From Acidimicrobiaceae bacterium (lineage in GTDB: Bacteria > Actinomycetota > Acidimicrobiia > Acidimicrobiales > MedAcidi-G1): DNA of 59,983 nucleotides. A program made the translations under genes and the position numbers. Positions 52,959 to 59,983 of the stretch are shown one piece after another; position 1 is the stretch's first letter, and every line of letters starts with the position of its first letter. The stretch spans positions 1 to 59,983 of the forward strand of contig PBYV01000006.1 in NCBI GenBank assembly GCA_002729765.1, given 5' to 3'. The notes beneath the pieces were generated by a model that saw nothing but the letters and a program-made list of their open reading frames with translations, was not told where the DNA came from and ran no database searches.

Positions 52959-53576
52959 TCATTGATCAGTAGGAGCTTCGAGAATCCCTACAAGCATGTC
53001 AATCAAATTTTCTTTATATTCTGAATTATTCAACAACATTTGCAACCCAGCTTCTAAAGAACGAGCCCTTTCTGAAAGAGATGACGTCATTAATTGCATC
53101 ATTGCAATAAGACGTTCCTGCCTAACAGGGATCGGTAAGTACACCGGTCGATTTTCGAGCAACTCTAAGGCTTTAGCGAGATGAGGTGAAGAAAGATTTC
53201 CTGAAAGATTCCTCCAGTTTGAGAATTGATCTGATAACTGGGAAATTATTTGAAGGTAACGACACCCGCTTTGAGTCTCCAGGCAACTAACCATCGGAAC
53301 CACTAGAGAGCCCACTAGTGCTCTAGTGGGGGATTGTTCATCAAGCGGTAAGAGAAGTTCTCCTCTGTGTTCATCTATGGGTTGACCGTGTGAAGTGAGG
53401 ATGCCTTCAAGTAGACCCTCTCTTGAACCAAAGTGGTACGTAACAGCAGAGGTATTTCGTTGGTCAGCAGCAACTACAATTTCTTGAACTTGAACTTGCC
53501 AAATCCCTTTTAACGCAAAGAGCCTTTCAGCTTCTAATAGCAGTTGTTCGCGTGTTTTGACGCTACTTCTAGGCAC
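52959..53576 (-). CDS. TetR-family transcription regulator
   Basis: A 205-residue regulator with a TetR-type HTH at the N terminus (REQLLLEAERLFALKGI, then NTSAVTYHFGSREGLLEGIL). The C-terminal ligand domain is unassigned. The GTG start touches the stop codon of the luciferase-like gene upstream, so the two are one transcript. It probably represses that operon and perhaps the divergent plus-strand genes. Confidence 0.85.
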   Translation of the reverse strand: MPRSSVKTREQLLLEAERLFALKGIWQVQVQEIVVAADQRNTSAVTYHFGSREGLLEGILTSHGQPIDEHRGELLLPLDEQSPTRALVGSLVVPMVSCLETQSGCRYLQIISQLSDQFSNWRNLSGNLSSPHLAKALELLENRPVYLPIPVRQERLIAMMQLMTSSLSERARSLEAGLQMLLNNSEYKENLIDMLVGILEAPTDQ

Positions 53577-54788
53577 CTATCCGAGTGGCAATAGAGCATT
53601 TGAAGGTAGAACTGAAACCGATATGTCTTCTGGAAGTTCATATTGGAAGTCAGGAAATCTCCTTTGTGCTTCTGCTCGATAGTGGTCTGTTGAATGAATA
53701 GGATCCTTATCGAATTCAGGGATTACACGTTGTCCAAAAACTTCTAGCATTTCTAGCACTTGCTCATGAGCCATTCCTTCGATTGGCAATCCGAACACAA
53801 CTTGATCACAACCTACTTCTTGATAGCGAACTACTTGTTCACAAACTTCTTCAGGTGTTCCACAAAGTATGTATCCCTCATCAATTGCCCAATCGAGCAT
53901 TTCATCGGTCCAGTTCGGGTCTATTGGGGCATCAGGCCAAACCACAGCATCGGGGGATTTTGGCATCGTGTCGTGATACATGTTGACCATGGTCACTAAG
54001 TAGCCCCTACCTTTTGTTTTAGCGATCGCTCTTGCTTCATCTCGATTTTCAAGGCAAATAACAGCATTGGTCATCATGACATTGTCATTTTTAAACTGAC
54101 CAATTTGCTCTACGGGATCTTGAATTGCTTCCTTGTATGTGTCAACACGTCCTTTGAGGTTATGAATAGGTTCGAAGTTGAAAGCTATGGCACCTATACC
54201 AAGTGACCCTGCTTTTGCAAATGTTGATGGGTTTCCGCAAGCCACCCAAAGAGGGGGGTGTCCTTTGCCGTATGGTTTTGGAAGGATATTGTGTGGAGTT
54301 GGAACAGTAAAAAATTCTCCTTTGAAGTCGTAATCTCTCTGTTCCCACATACGGGGTATTTCACGAATAACTTCATCCCATTGCGCCTTAGTTTCACTTG
54401 GATCAGCAACATTAAAACTCAGAAGTTCATGGCTTCCTGCGCCACGTCCTGTTCCAAATTCAAAGCGATTTTCTGTTACGTGGTCAAGCATCGCGGCTCT
54501 TTCGGCAATACGGACCGGATGTTCTTTATTTGTCGGCAAGCTTGTGATCGCTGAACCAAGATGTATGTAGTCTGTTTGCGCTGCCACCCAACCCATTAAT
54601 GGTGAGGGAGCGGACATGTGGCTGTATTCAGTAAGAGCATGATGCTCACCAAACCACATATATTTCCAGTTGTTTTTATCAGCGACGACTCCGTAACTTG
54701 CTTCGCGCATTAGTTCGGTGTGTTCTGATTCTGTGTCGTGGGCGGCAGGTCCAGGTATGTAACCGTTACTAAAAATTCCGAATTCCAT
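53577..54788 (-). CDS. LLM-class flavin-dependent monooxygenase
   Basis: A luciferase-like TIM barrel, 403 residues. Conserved blocks: KYMWFGEHHALTEYSHM, IHLGSAITSLPTNKEHPVRI, ENRFEFGTGRGAGSHEL and the later PLWVACGNPSTF. These favour an alkane/aldehyde or related flavin monooxygenase; a flavin reductase would supply reduced FMN. The substrate is unknown. It is followed without a gap by the TetR gene and is divergent from the acyl-CoA ligase. Confidence 0.85.
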   Translation of the reverse strand: MEFGIFSNGYIPGPAAHDTESEHTELMREASYGVVADKNNWKYMWFGEHHALTEYSHMSAPSPLMGWVAAQTDYIHLGSAITSLPTNKEHPVRIAERAAMLDHVTENRFEFGTGRGAGSHELLSFNVADPSETKAQWDEVIREIPRMWEQRDYDFKGEFFTVPTPHNILPKPYGKGHPPLWVACGNPSTFAKAGSLGIGAIAFNFEPIHNLKGRVDTYKEAIQDPVEQIGQFKNDNVMMTNAVICLENRDEARAIAKTKGRGYLVTMVNMYHDTMPKSPDAVVWPDAPIDPNWTDEMLDWAIDEGYILCGTPEEVCEQVVRYQEVGCDQVVFGLPIEGMAHEQVLEMLEVFGQRVIPEFDKDPIHSTDHYRAEAQRRFPDFQYELPEDISVSVLPSNALLPLG

Positions 54789-54804
54789 GGAAACCCCTTT
54801 ATTT

Positions 54805-54819
54805 AATGGCTTCCATTAG
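54805..54819. promoter_or_regulatory. palindromic candidate operator in the TetR/ligase divergent region
   Basis: TAATGG-CTT-CCATTA is a perfect 6-3-6 inverted repeat 16 bases before the start of the luciferase-like gene. Another repeat, TTGAC (54832-54836) with GTCAA (54843-54847), lies nearby. The 117-base region feeds both directions. TetR proteins bind such palindromes, so the local TetR is the likely partner; not proven. Confidence 0.45.
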
Positions 54820-54905
54820 TATGTCTGATTTTGACTGTTATGTCAAGGCCAATGGTGTGGTTGCTTGTATGTTCAAAATGTAAGAAACAATATTGAGAAA
54901 TTTAT

Positions 54906-56402
54906 ATGAGAACTCAACTTGTAATATCAGGCCAAGAATTACGGATATCTGATGAAGAAACCCTTGTAGGTTCTTGGAAAAAAAGTTTAGAAAAAGAGCC
55001 AGAACGAAAACTGTTTTCTTTCAATGGTCGTGAAATAGACCGAGGAACTTTTTTAGATCTGACTTCCAAAACAGCATCGGATTTAGCTAATTCCGGTCTT
55101 ATTCCTGGGGATCGAATTCTAATTTCCGGAGAAAATTCACTGGATTTAGTCATTGCCCACGTTGCGTGTTTAAGACTCGGTCTCATCATCGTGCCTGTTA
55201 ATAGCTCTTACAGGGAGGCCGAACTGAAATTTCTTATTGAAGATGCTAGACCACGTGCAGCCTTAGTAGATCAGAAAGAATGGCACAAACTTTTAAATTC
55301 AATAGATTCTGATTTATTTATTTCACCTACAGCAGTTGAAACAAGAAGTGGTCGTATGCCAGATTTGGATCTCGCTAAACCAGAAGATCCAGCTTTGATT
55401 GCATACACATCAGGGACTACAGGTAAACCAAAAGGAGCTATCCATAGTCAGAGATCCTTATTAGCTGGAGCCCTTTCAGTTGCTCGAGCATGGGAATGGA
55501 CAGAATCAGATTGTCTCTTATTGTGTCTCCCTTTATTCCATATTCATGGAATGGGTATTGGTTTACACGGGACATTGCTTGTTGGAGGCTCAGCGGTTTT
55601 GCAGAAAGGTTTTGACAAAGATTTGGTCTTTTCTGAGATGGCCGCGAATAATTGTTCAATGTTTTTTGGGGTGCCAACCATGTACCACAGGCTTGTTGAA
55701 GATGAAAGAGTCAGTCAACTAGCTTCATTACGCTTATGTATTTCTGGCTCTGCACCTTTACCAGCAGATCTGCATCAACAGTTAAAAGATAAAGGAGGAG
55801 TTGACGTACTGGAACGTTACGGAACCACTGAGACGATGCTGACGATTTCTAACCCGTATTCAGGTGAGCGACGTGCCGGTTCAGTTGGATTCCCTCTGCC
55901 CGGTGTAGAGATTCAAATAGATCCAGAAAGTAAAGAGATACTAGTTCGTGGTGAATCTGTTTTTAAAGGGTATTGGTCGAAAGAGCAGGAAACTAATGAG
56001 TCTTTTAAAGAAGGGTGGTTTAAAACAGGTGACGTAGCAGAGATTGCTGATGATGATTACGTATCAATTAACGGTCGCATTAAAGAGATGATAATTACTG
56101 GTGGTTTAAATGTTTACCCTCAAGAAGTTGATGAAGTAATACAGTTGCATCCCGATATTGCTGAAGCGGCAGTGTCAGGGATGGAATCTAAAGAGTGGGG
56201 AGAGGAAGTTGTAGCTTGGATCGTAATGGAAGAAGGAGTTGACAGTATTAATATCGACGAAGTCAGAAAATATGCCTCACAATATTTAGCTTCTTACAAA
56301 ATTCCTAAAAGATTAGTAATTGTGAAAGAATTGCCTAGGAACTCACTTGGTAAGATTTTGCGACACGAGTTAAAAGAAAAAGGGGTTATTGATGGAAAGT
56401 GA
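54906..56402 (+). CDS. acyl-CoA synthetase (malonyl-CoA synthetase-like)
   Basis: An AMP-forming CoA ligase, 498 residues. The nucleotide motif AYTSGTTGKPKGAIHSQRS (about 167-185), then LPLFHIHGMGIGLHGTLLVG, VPTMYHRL, SGSAPLP, ERYGTTETM, GWFKTGDVAEI and the C-terminal catalytic Lys in NSLGKILRHELK. The PLFHIHG and TMYHRL wording is typical of malonyl-CoA synthetase (MatB), but other short dicarboxylate or branched substrates are possible. It overlaps the following DsbA-like gene by 11 bases. Confidence 0.87.
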   Translation: MRTQLVISGQELRISDEETLVGSWKKSLEKEPERKLFSFNGREIDRGTFLDLTSKTASDLANSGLIPGDRILISGENSLDLVIAHVACLRLGLIIVPVNSSYREAELKFLIEDARPRAALVDQKEWHKLLNSIDSDLFISPTAVETRSGRMPDLDLAKPEDPALIAYTSGTTGKPKGAIHSQRSLLAGALSVARAWEWTESDCLLLCLPLFHIHGMGIGLHGTLLVGGSAVLQKGFDKDLVFSEMAANNCSMFFGVPTMYHRLVEDERVSQLASLRLCISGSAPLPADLHQQLKDKGGVDVLERYGTTETMLTISNPYSGERRAGSVGFPLPGVEIQIDPESKEILVRGESVFKGYWSKEQETNESFKEGWFKTGDVAEIADDDYVSINGRIKEMIITGGLNVYPQEVDEVIQLHPDIAEAAVSGMESKEWGEEVVAWIVMEEGVDSINIDEVRKYASQYLASYKIPKRLVIVKELPRNSLGKILRHELKEKGVIDGK

Positions 56403-57075
56403 AAATAGTCCGAGTCATGTGGCATTTCATTTTGACGTCATGTGTCCATGGGCATATCAAACATCGATTTGGATGCGTGAAGTTAGAGACAGGTTAAACA
56501 TAGAAGTTGACTGGTGTTTTTTTAGTCTCGAAGAAATTAATAGAGATGAAGGTAAGAAACATCCATGGGAACGTGAATGGTCTTATGGATGGTCAATGAT
56601 GCGAATAGGAGCGTTTCTTAAAAGAATTGACCCAGCTCTAAATGATGCTTGGTATTTGAAATCCGGAACAGCTCTCCATATAGAGGGACGTAAACCTCAT
56701 GATCCTGATGTAGCTCGCTTGCTTCTGACAGAAATGGATCAAGACCCACAGATAGTTGAAGAAGCACTTACCGACCTGACAACACATGATGATGTGAAAA
56801 GAGATCACGAACTCGTCGCATCTTTAGGGGGTTTCGGCGTTCCAACACTTGTCTTTAGCAACAATGAAAGGATCTTTGGACCGGTATTAATAAATCCTCC
56901 AACAGGTGAAAAGGCGGAAAAATTATGGCACTTAGTAACTGGATGGCTGGAATTTCCTCATTTGTACGAGATGCAAAGACCTAAAATGCCTCTTGATCTT
57001 GAAATAATAAGCGACACATTCAACCCTTATGTTGAAGCAAGAGATTGGGAAACAAGAGCGAATCCAACACCGTAA
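56392..57075 (+). CDS. DsbA/GST-kappa-like thioredoxin-fold protein, single-cysteine
   Basis: A 227-residue thioredoxin-fold protein of the DsbA/2-hydroxychromene-2-carboxylate isomerase group. The active-site motif is C18-P-W-A21 in FDVMCPWAY, so the second Cys is Ala; this is typical for a glutathione- or mycothiol-type transferase/isomerase and not a disulfide oxidase. The helical insertion (GAFLKRIDPALNDA) and C-terminal GGFGVPTLVF with cis-proline are present. Start ATG at 56392 after AGGGG. Probably translationally coupled with the CoA ligase. Confidence 0.8.
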   Translation: MESENSPSHVAFHFDVMCPWAYQTSIWMREVRDRLNIEVDWCFFSLEEINRDEGKKHPWEREWSYGWSMMRIGAFLKRIDPALNDAWYLKSGTALHIEGRKPHDPDVARLLLTEMDQDPQIVEEALTDLTTHDDVKRDHELVASLGGFGVPTLVFSNNERIFGPVLINPPTGEKAEKLWHLVTGWLEFPHLYEMQRPKMPLDLEIISDTFNPYVEARDWETRANPTP

Positions 57076-57087
57076 ATAGGAGTGAAA

Positions 57088-57903
57088 ATGAGTATAAACA
57101 AAACCCAGATTGTTGAAGGACTCAATCAGATTTGGGGAAAATGGAGTCATTTCGGCTCAGAATTGAATGAAGACCAGTGGCAAACATCAAGCCGTCTTCC
57201 TGGTTGGACTGTTAAAGACAACTTGTCTCACATCGTCGGAGGTGAATATATGTTGAGTGGCCGAAAACTGCCAGAAGCAGAAATATCGGCTGAGCATGTA
57301 AAAAATCCGGTAGGAGAGGCAAACGAAAAAGCACTTCATAGTTTCCGTGAAAAACAAGGTAATGAGGTTCTCACTTTGTTCAATGAAATAACAGCTGAAC
57401 GATTTCAAGTCTTGTCAGAAATGAGTGAAGAAGAATTTCAAGCTGTTGGGTGGACACCTGCTGGAGAAGCACCATATGGAAGGTTTATGCAAATCAGAGT
57501 CTATGATGCATGGTTGCATATGCAAGATTGTAGGGAACCTCTAGGCCTTCCTGGAGATGAGGATGGTTTACCGGCCGAAATCGCAATTGATGAAGTTTCT
57601 TCCGCTGCTGGATACATAGTCGGCAAAAAAGGCGGAGCCCCAGAAGGCAGCCGTGTTCAAATCCTTATTTCAGGACCTGTTGAGAGAACTCTAAGAGTTG
57701 AAGTGAAGGAAGGGCGGGCATCACTAGTGGAAACTTTCGACGAAGACCCAACTAGTACTTTGACATTGTCATCATTAGATTTCACCGCTTTAACGGGAGG
57801 ACGTGACGATTCGACAATGTATATAGAAGATGGTCGGGTAGTCCTAGGTGGTGACCTGGAAGTAGCGAGACGAATAGCAGAAAACCTTGCTTATACGATT
57901 TAG
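57088..57903 (+). CDS. mycothiol-dependent maleylpyruvate isomerase/DinB-type protein
   Basis: A 271-residue protein with an N-terminal DinB-like four-helix domain: RLPGWTVKDNLSHIVGGEYM carries the metal His, and a second His lies in AWLHMQDCR. The C-terminal part (VRIAENLAYTI end, with SLDFTALTGGRDD) fits the MDMPI C-terminal, SCP-like domain. Proteins of this type use mycothiol in actinobacteria. Start ATG with AGGAG 5 bases upstream; a GTG 6 bases earlier is weaker. The true substrate is unknown. Confidence 0.8.
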   Translation: MSINKTQIVEGLNQIWGKWSHFGSELNEDQWQTSSRLPGWTVKDNLSHIVGGEYMLSGRKLPEAEISAEHVKNPVGEANEKALHSFREKQGNEVLTLFNEITAERFQVLSEMSEEEFQAVGWTPAGEAPYGRFMQIRVYDAWLHMQDCREPLGLPGDEDGLPAEIAIDEVSSAAGYIVGKKGGAPEGSRVQILISGPVERTLRVEVKEGRASLVETFDEDPTSTLTLSSLDFTALTGGRDDSTMYIEDGRVVLGGDLEVARRIAENLAYTI

Positions 57904-57915
57904 GAGGATTTAAAG

Positions 57916-58548
57916 ATGTCTTTTCGTCAAAAGTTTTTAAACATACCTGAAATTGAAGATTCCCTGCCTGGACGCTCAACGCCGATCTCTATATCAGGCG
58001 TACATGCATTAAATGGCAAAACGATTACGCCACCTTTTTCGGAAGAAATGGATTCATTGGTAGTTGGAATGGGTTGTTTCTGGGGAGCGGAAAGAGTTTT
58101 TTGGCAACTGGATGGGGTATGGGTTACGGCAGTTGGATACAGCGGTGGACATACACCTAATCCGACTTATGAAGAAGTTTGCTCAGGGTTAACTGGACAT
58201 GCAGAGGTTGTGTTGGTGGTCTTCCAGAAAGAATTGCTTGATTTAGAAGATCTATTAAAGATTTTCTGGGAAAGTCATGATCCAACTCAAGGGATGAGAC
58301 AAGGAAATGACATCGGCACACAATACAGGTCAGGAATTTGGGTGACGGATCAAGATCAGTTAGTCAAGACTGAAAAAAGTCTAAAAGCCTATGAAGAATC
58401 ATTACTTGTTTCTGGTTTTGAGGAGATCAAAACCACGGTAGAAATTCAAAAAGATTTTTACTATGCGGAGGAATACCACCAACAATATTTACATAAGAAC
58501 CCGAATGGATACTGTGGCATTGCTGGAACAGGTGTGCTTTGCAAGTAG
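57916..58548 (+). CDS. msrA: peptide methionine sulfoxide reductase MsrA
   Basis: Reduces methionine-S-sulfoxide. The catalytic motif is MGCFWGAERVFW with Cys54. Later marks are AVGYSGGHTPNPTYEEVCSG and TGHAEVVLVVF, GNDIGTQYRSGIW and the end YCGIAGTGVLC. An N-terminal extension of ~48 residues precedes the core, like the longer E. coli-type MsrA. GGAGG stands before the ATG, 12 bases after the DinB-type gene. Confidence 0.94.
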   Translation: MSFRQKFLNIPEIEDSLPGRSTPISISGVHALNGKTITPPFSEEMDSLVVGMGCFWGAERVFWQLDGVWVTAVGYSGGHTPNPTYEEVCSGLTGHAEVVLVVFQKELLDLEDLLKIFWESHDPTQGMRQGNDIGTQYRSGIWVTDQDQLVKTEKSLKAYEESLLVSGFEEIKTTVEIQKDFYYAEEYHQQYLHKNPNGYCGIAGTGVLCK

Positions 58549-58632
58549 ATAATCAAAATTTCGGACACAGCCATTCGATCTTTAAAAAGTCTCACTTATG
58601 TCTTTGTGATTTAGGCTTCCGTGTAGGGGGAA

Positions 58633-59901
58633 ATGATGAGTGAATTTTTACTCGATCAAAAATTGGTTGATCGATTAGTCGCAGATATGGAGTATGAGTT
58701 AGACAGGAAAGCTCCACCAGAAAATTTCCCTAAGTTCCCCGATATTCCTTCAGCGCGCTATACGAATGAAGATTTTTATGATTTAGAACAAAAATATTTA
58801 TGGAATAACAGTTGGTTGGTAGCGGGCCGAGTTGAAGACATACCTGATTCGGGAAATTATTTTCTATTCGAAGAGACCGGAATCCCATTAATAGTGGTGA
58901 GAGGGAATGATAATAAAATTCGTTGTTTTTCAAATACATGCACACATCGCGGAGCGCCAGTAGTACGAGAGAAAGAAGGAACTATACGCCATTTGCAGTG
59001 TCAGTATCATTCGTGGACATTCGGAATAGACAACGGAGAACTTTTGGCGGTACCAGACGAAAGGGATTTCGTTGATCTTTGTAAGGAAGATCGAGGATTG
59101 CCGGAAATAAGTTGTGACACTTGGGGAGGATGGATTTGGATAAATGTAAATCCAGATGCATCTCCTTTAATTGATTTTTTAGGAAAGATTCCAGAAGAAA
59201 TGGAACAGTATCAATGCGAGAACCTTCGTTTAGTGGGTACAGATCACCGCGAAGTCAATTGCAATTGGAAAGTCGCAATTGAGGCATTTCAAGAGGTCTA
59301 CCATTTCCGTTTCATACATGATCGCGGGGGATGGACGAGCCTCGATTCGCGTGGAGGAACAATGGGCCTCCTGAAACATGGCAATTCCAGAATGGTCGTT
59401 CCACGTTCAAAACAAATGGTAGAGAAGCTTGAAATGGAATCATGGAAAGATTTTAAGATAGTGAAAGATCCATTAGGACTTGAAAATATCTCTACAGTGC
59501 ATCCCATAGTCCATTGCACTAGCTATTCATTTACTATTTTTCCAAATTTCATTACACCCTTAGCAGCAACAGGCTTTCCCGTGATGCTCTTTTTCCCTGC
59601 AGGTATCGATAAAACTAGGATCCGCATATATCACTACGCTCCAGATTGGGGAGATGGAGACCCTCCAGAAGCATGGAAACAACGAATAGCTGAATTTGGT
59701 GTAGTGATTGATGAGGATGTTTGGAACCTTGATGCAATGCAGAAAGCTATGGAATCTCCAACTTATGACGGAACACCATTGTGTTATCAGGAAAGACGGA
59801 TATATAACATGCAAGAAGTAATTGATCGTGTCATAGGGGTTGAAAGAATTCCAACAGATATGACTGTTGCTCAGCTTTTAGACAAATTTATTGAGGAATA
59901 A
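58633..59901 (+). CDS. Rieske-type aromatic ring-hydroxylating oxygenase, alpha subunit
   Basis: A Rieske non-heme iron oxygenase, 422 residues. The [2Fe-2S] ligands are C103 and H105 (NTCTHRGAPVV) with C123 and H126 (LQCQYHSWTFG). The catalytic domain has mononuclear-iron His224 and His229 in EAFQEVYHFRFIHD and a likely Asp ligand in IDEDVWNLDAMQ. No beta subunit, ferredoxin or reductase gene is in the window, so it probably uses a partner encoded elsewhere. Preceded by a GGGGG run; 84 bases separate it from msrA. Confidence 0.9.
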   Translation: MMSEFLLDQKLVDRLVADMEYELDRKAPPENFPKFPDIPSARYTNEDFYDLEQKYLWNNSWLVAGRVEDIPDSGNYFLFEETGIPLIVVRGNDNKIRCFSNTCTHRGAPVVREKEGTIRHLQCQYHSWTFGIDNGELLAVPDERDFVDLCKEDRGLPEISCDTWGGWIWINVNPDASPLIDFLGKIPEEMEQYQCENLRLVGTDHREVNCNWKVAIEAFQEVYHFRFIHDRGGWTSLDSRGGTMGLLKHGNSRMVVPRSKQMVEKLEMESWKDFKIVKDPLGLENISTVHPIVHCTSYSFTIFPNFITPLAATGFPVMLFFPAGIDKTRIRIYHYAPDWGDGDPPEAWKQRIAEFGVVIDEDVWNLDAMQKAMESPTYDGTPLCYQERRIYNMQEVIDRVIGVERIPTDMTVAQLLDKFIEE

Positions 59902-59903
59902 AT

Positions 59904-59983
59904 TTAGGGACTAATTATTCCCGTTTTTTTGAGATTCTCTAATTCTGTTTCGCTGAGCCCAAGTTCTTCAGTAAGAACCTCAT
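59904..59983 (-). CDS. C-terminal fragment, probably CaiB/BaiF-type CoA-transferase (cut by window edge)
   Basis: The minus strand ends in an open frame of 26 codons reading EVLTEELGLSETELENLKKT then GIISP and a TAA at 59904-59906. This pattern, with a helix ending in G-I/V-I at the C terminus, is typical of the class III CoA-transferase family (CaiB/BaiF). Only the tail is visible, so the call is tentative. It is convergent with the Rieske gene, 2 bases away. Confidence 0.45.
   Translation of the reverse strand, partial: EVLTEELGLSETELENLKKTGIISP

Overview
The window is an AT-rich, gene-dense stretch of bacterial chromosome. Many genes overlap or sit a few bases apart, and no gap exceeds 300 bases. 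It looks like a low-GC, probably aquatic, actinobacterium, most likely of the Acidimicrobiia type. The evidence is a three-gene block of actinobacterial families (SCO1664-like, DUF3090, MSMEG_4193-like phosphomutase), a DUF3107 protein, luciferase-like/F420-type oxidoreductases, an FrhB-like protein, a mycothiol-dependent-type DinB protein, a Rho with a long hydrophilic insertion, and the order rho-rpmE-prfA-prmC-tsaC. The class-level assignment is inference. I see no insertion sequence, prophage or CRISPR array.

Layout. 1-3.4 kb: partial surE, an ABC-F ATPase and fabH on the minus strand. 3.5-8.1 kb: a CysQ/IMPase-like phosphatase, then a cobalamin riboswitch with a hairpin that can mask the ribosome binding site, leading into btuFCD and a LinB-like haloalkane dehalogenase. 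8.1-12.8 kb: class I fumarase, an F420-type oxidoreductase, a Fur-family regulator, a Nudix hydrolase and two envelope proteins. 12.8-19.4 kb: a complete System I cytochrome c maturation operon (ccmABCDEFG plus a fused ccmH/ccmI). 19.4-27.1 kb: SixA-like phosphatase, SufR-like regulator divergent from an Mrp-type Fe-S ATPase, DUF3107, a PdtaS-like histidine kinase, glycerophosphodiesterase, lipid kinase and etfBA. 27.1-31.5 kb: the actinobacterial triad, a family 5 uracil-DNA glycosylase, a small lipoprotein, an FrhB-like iron-sulfur protein and tRNA-Arg(CCG). 31.6-38.3 kb: dienelactone hydrolase, a ROK kinase downstream of a phosphonate-type ABC transporter (phnD, phnC and two phnE), an EamA transporter and a small beta-rich protein.

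38.4-51.7 kb is a long plus-strand housekeeping run: argS, lysA, hom, thrC and an ApgM-like enzyme that is a good candidate for the missing homoserine kinase, then a terminator and structured leader before rho, rpmE2, an unrecognised gene, prfA, prmC, tsaC and rpiB. 51.7-60 kb is an accessory-looking metabolic region: FMN-dependent hydroxyacid dehydrogenase, TetR regulator, luciferase-like monooxygenase, and a divergent series of acyl-CoA (malonyl-CoA-like) ligase, single-cysteine DsbA/GST-kappa-like protein, mycothiol-type DinB protein, MsrA and a Rieske oxygenase, ending in what looks like the tail of a CoA-transferase.

The most interesting points are the B12 riboswitch operon that may extend to the dehalogenase, the ApgM-like gene in place of thrB, the complete Ccm system, the unrecognised gene between rpmE2 and prfA, and the terminal oxygenase/CoA-ligase/thiol-enzyme cluster with a palindromic candidate operator at its divergent promoter region.
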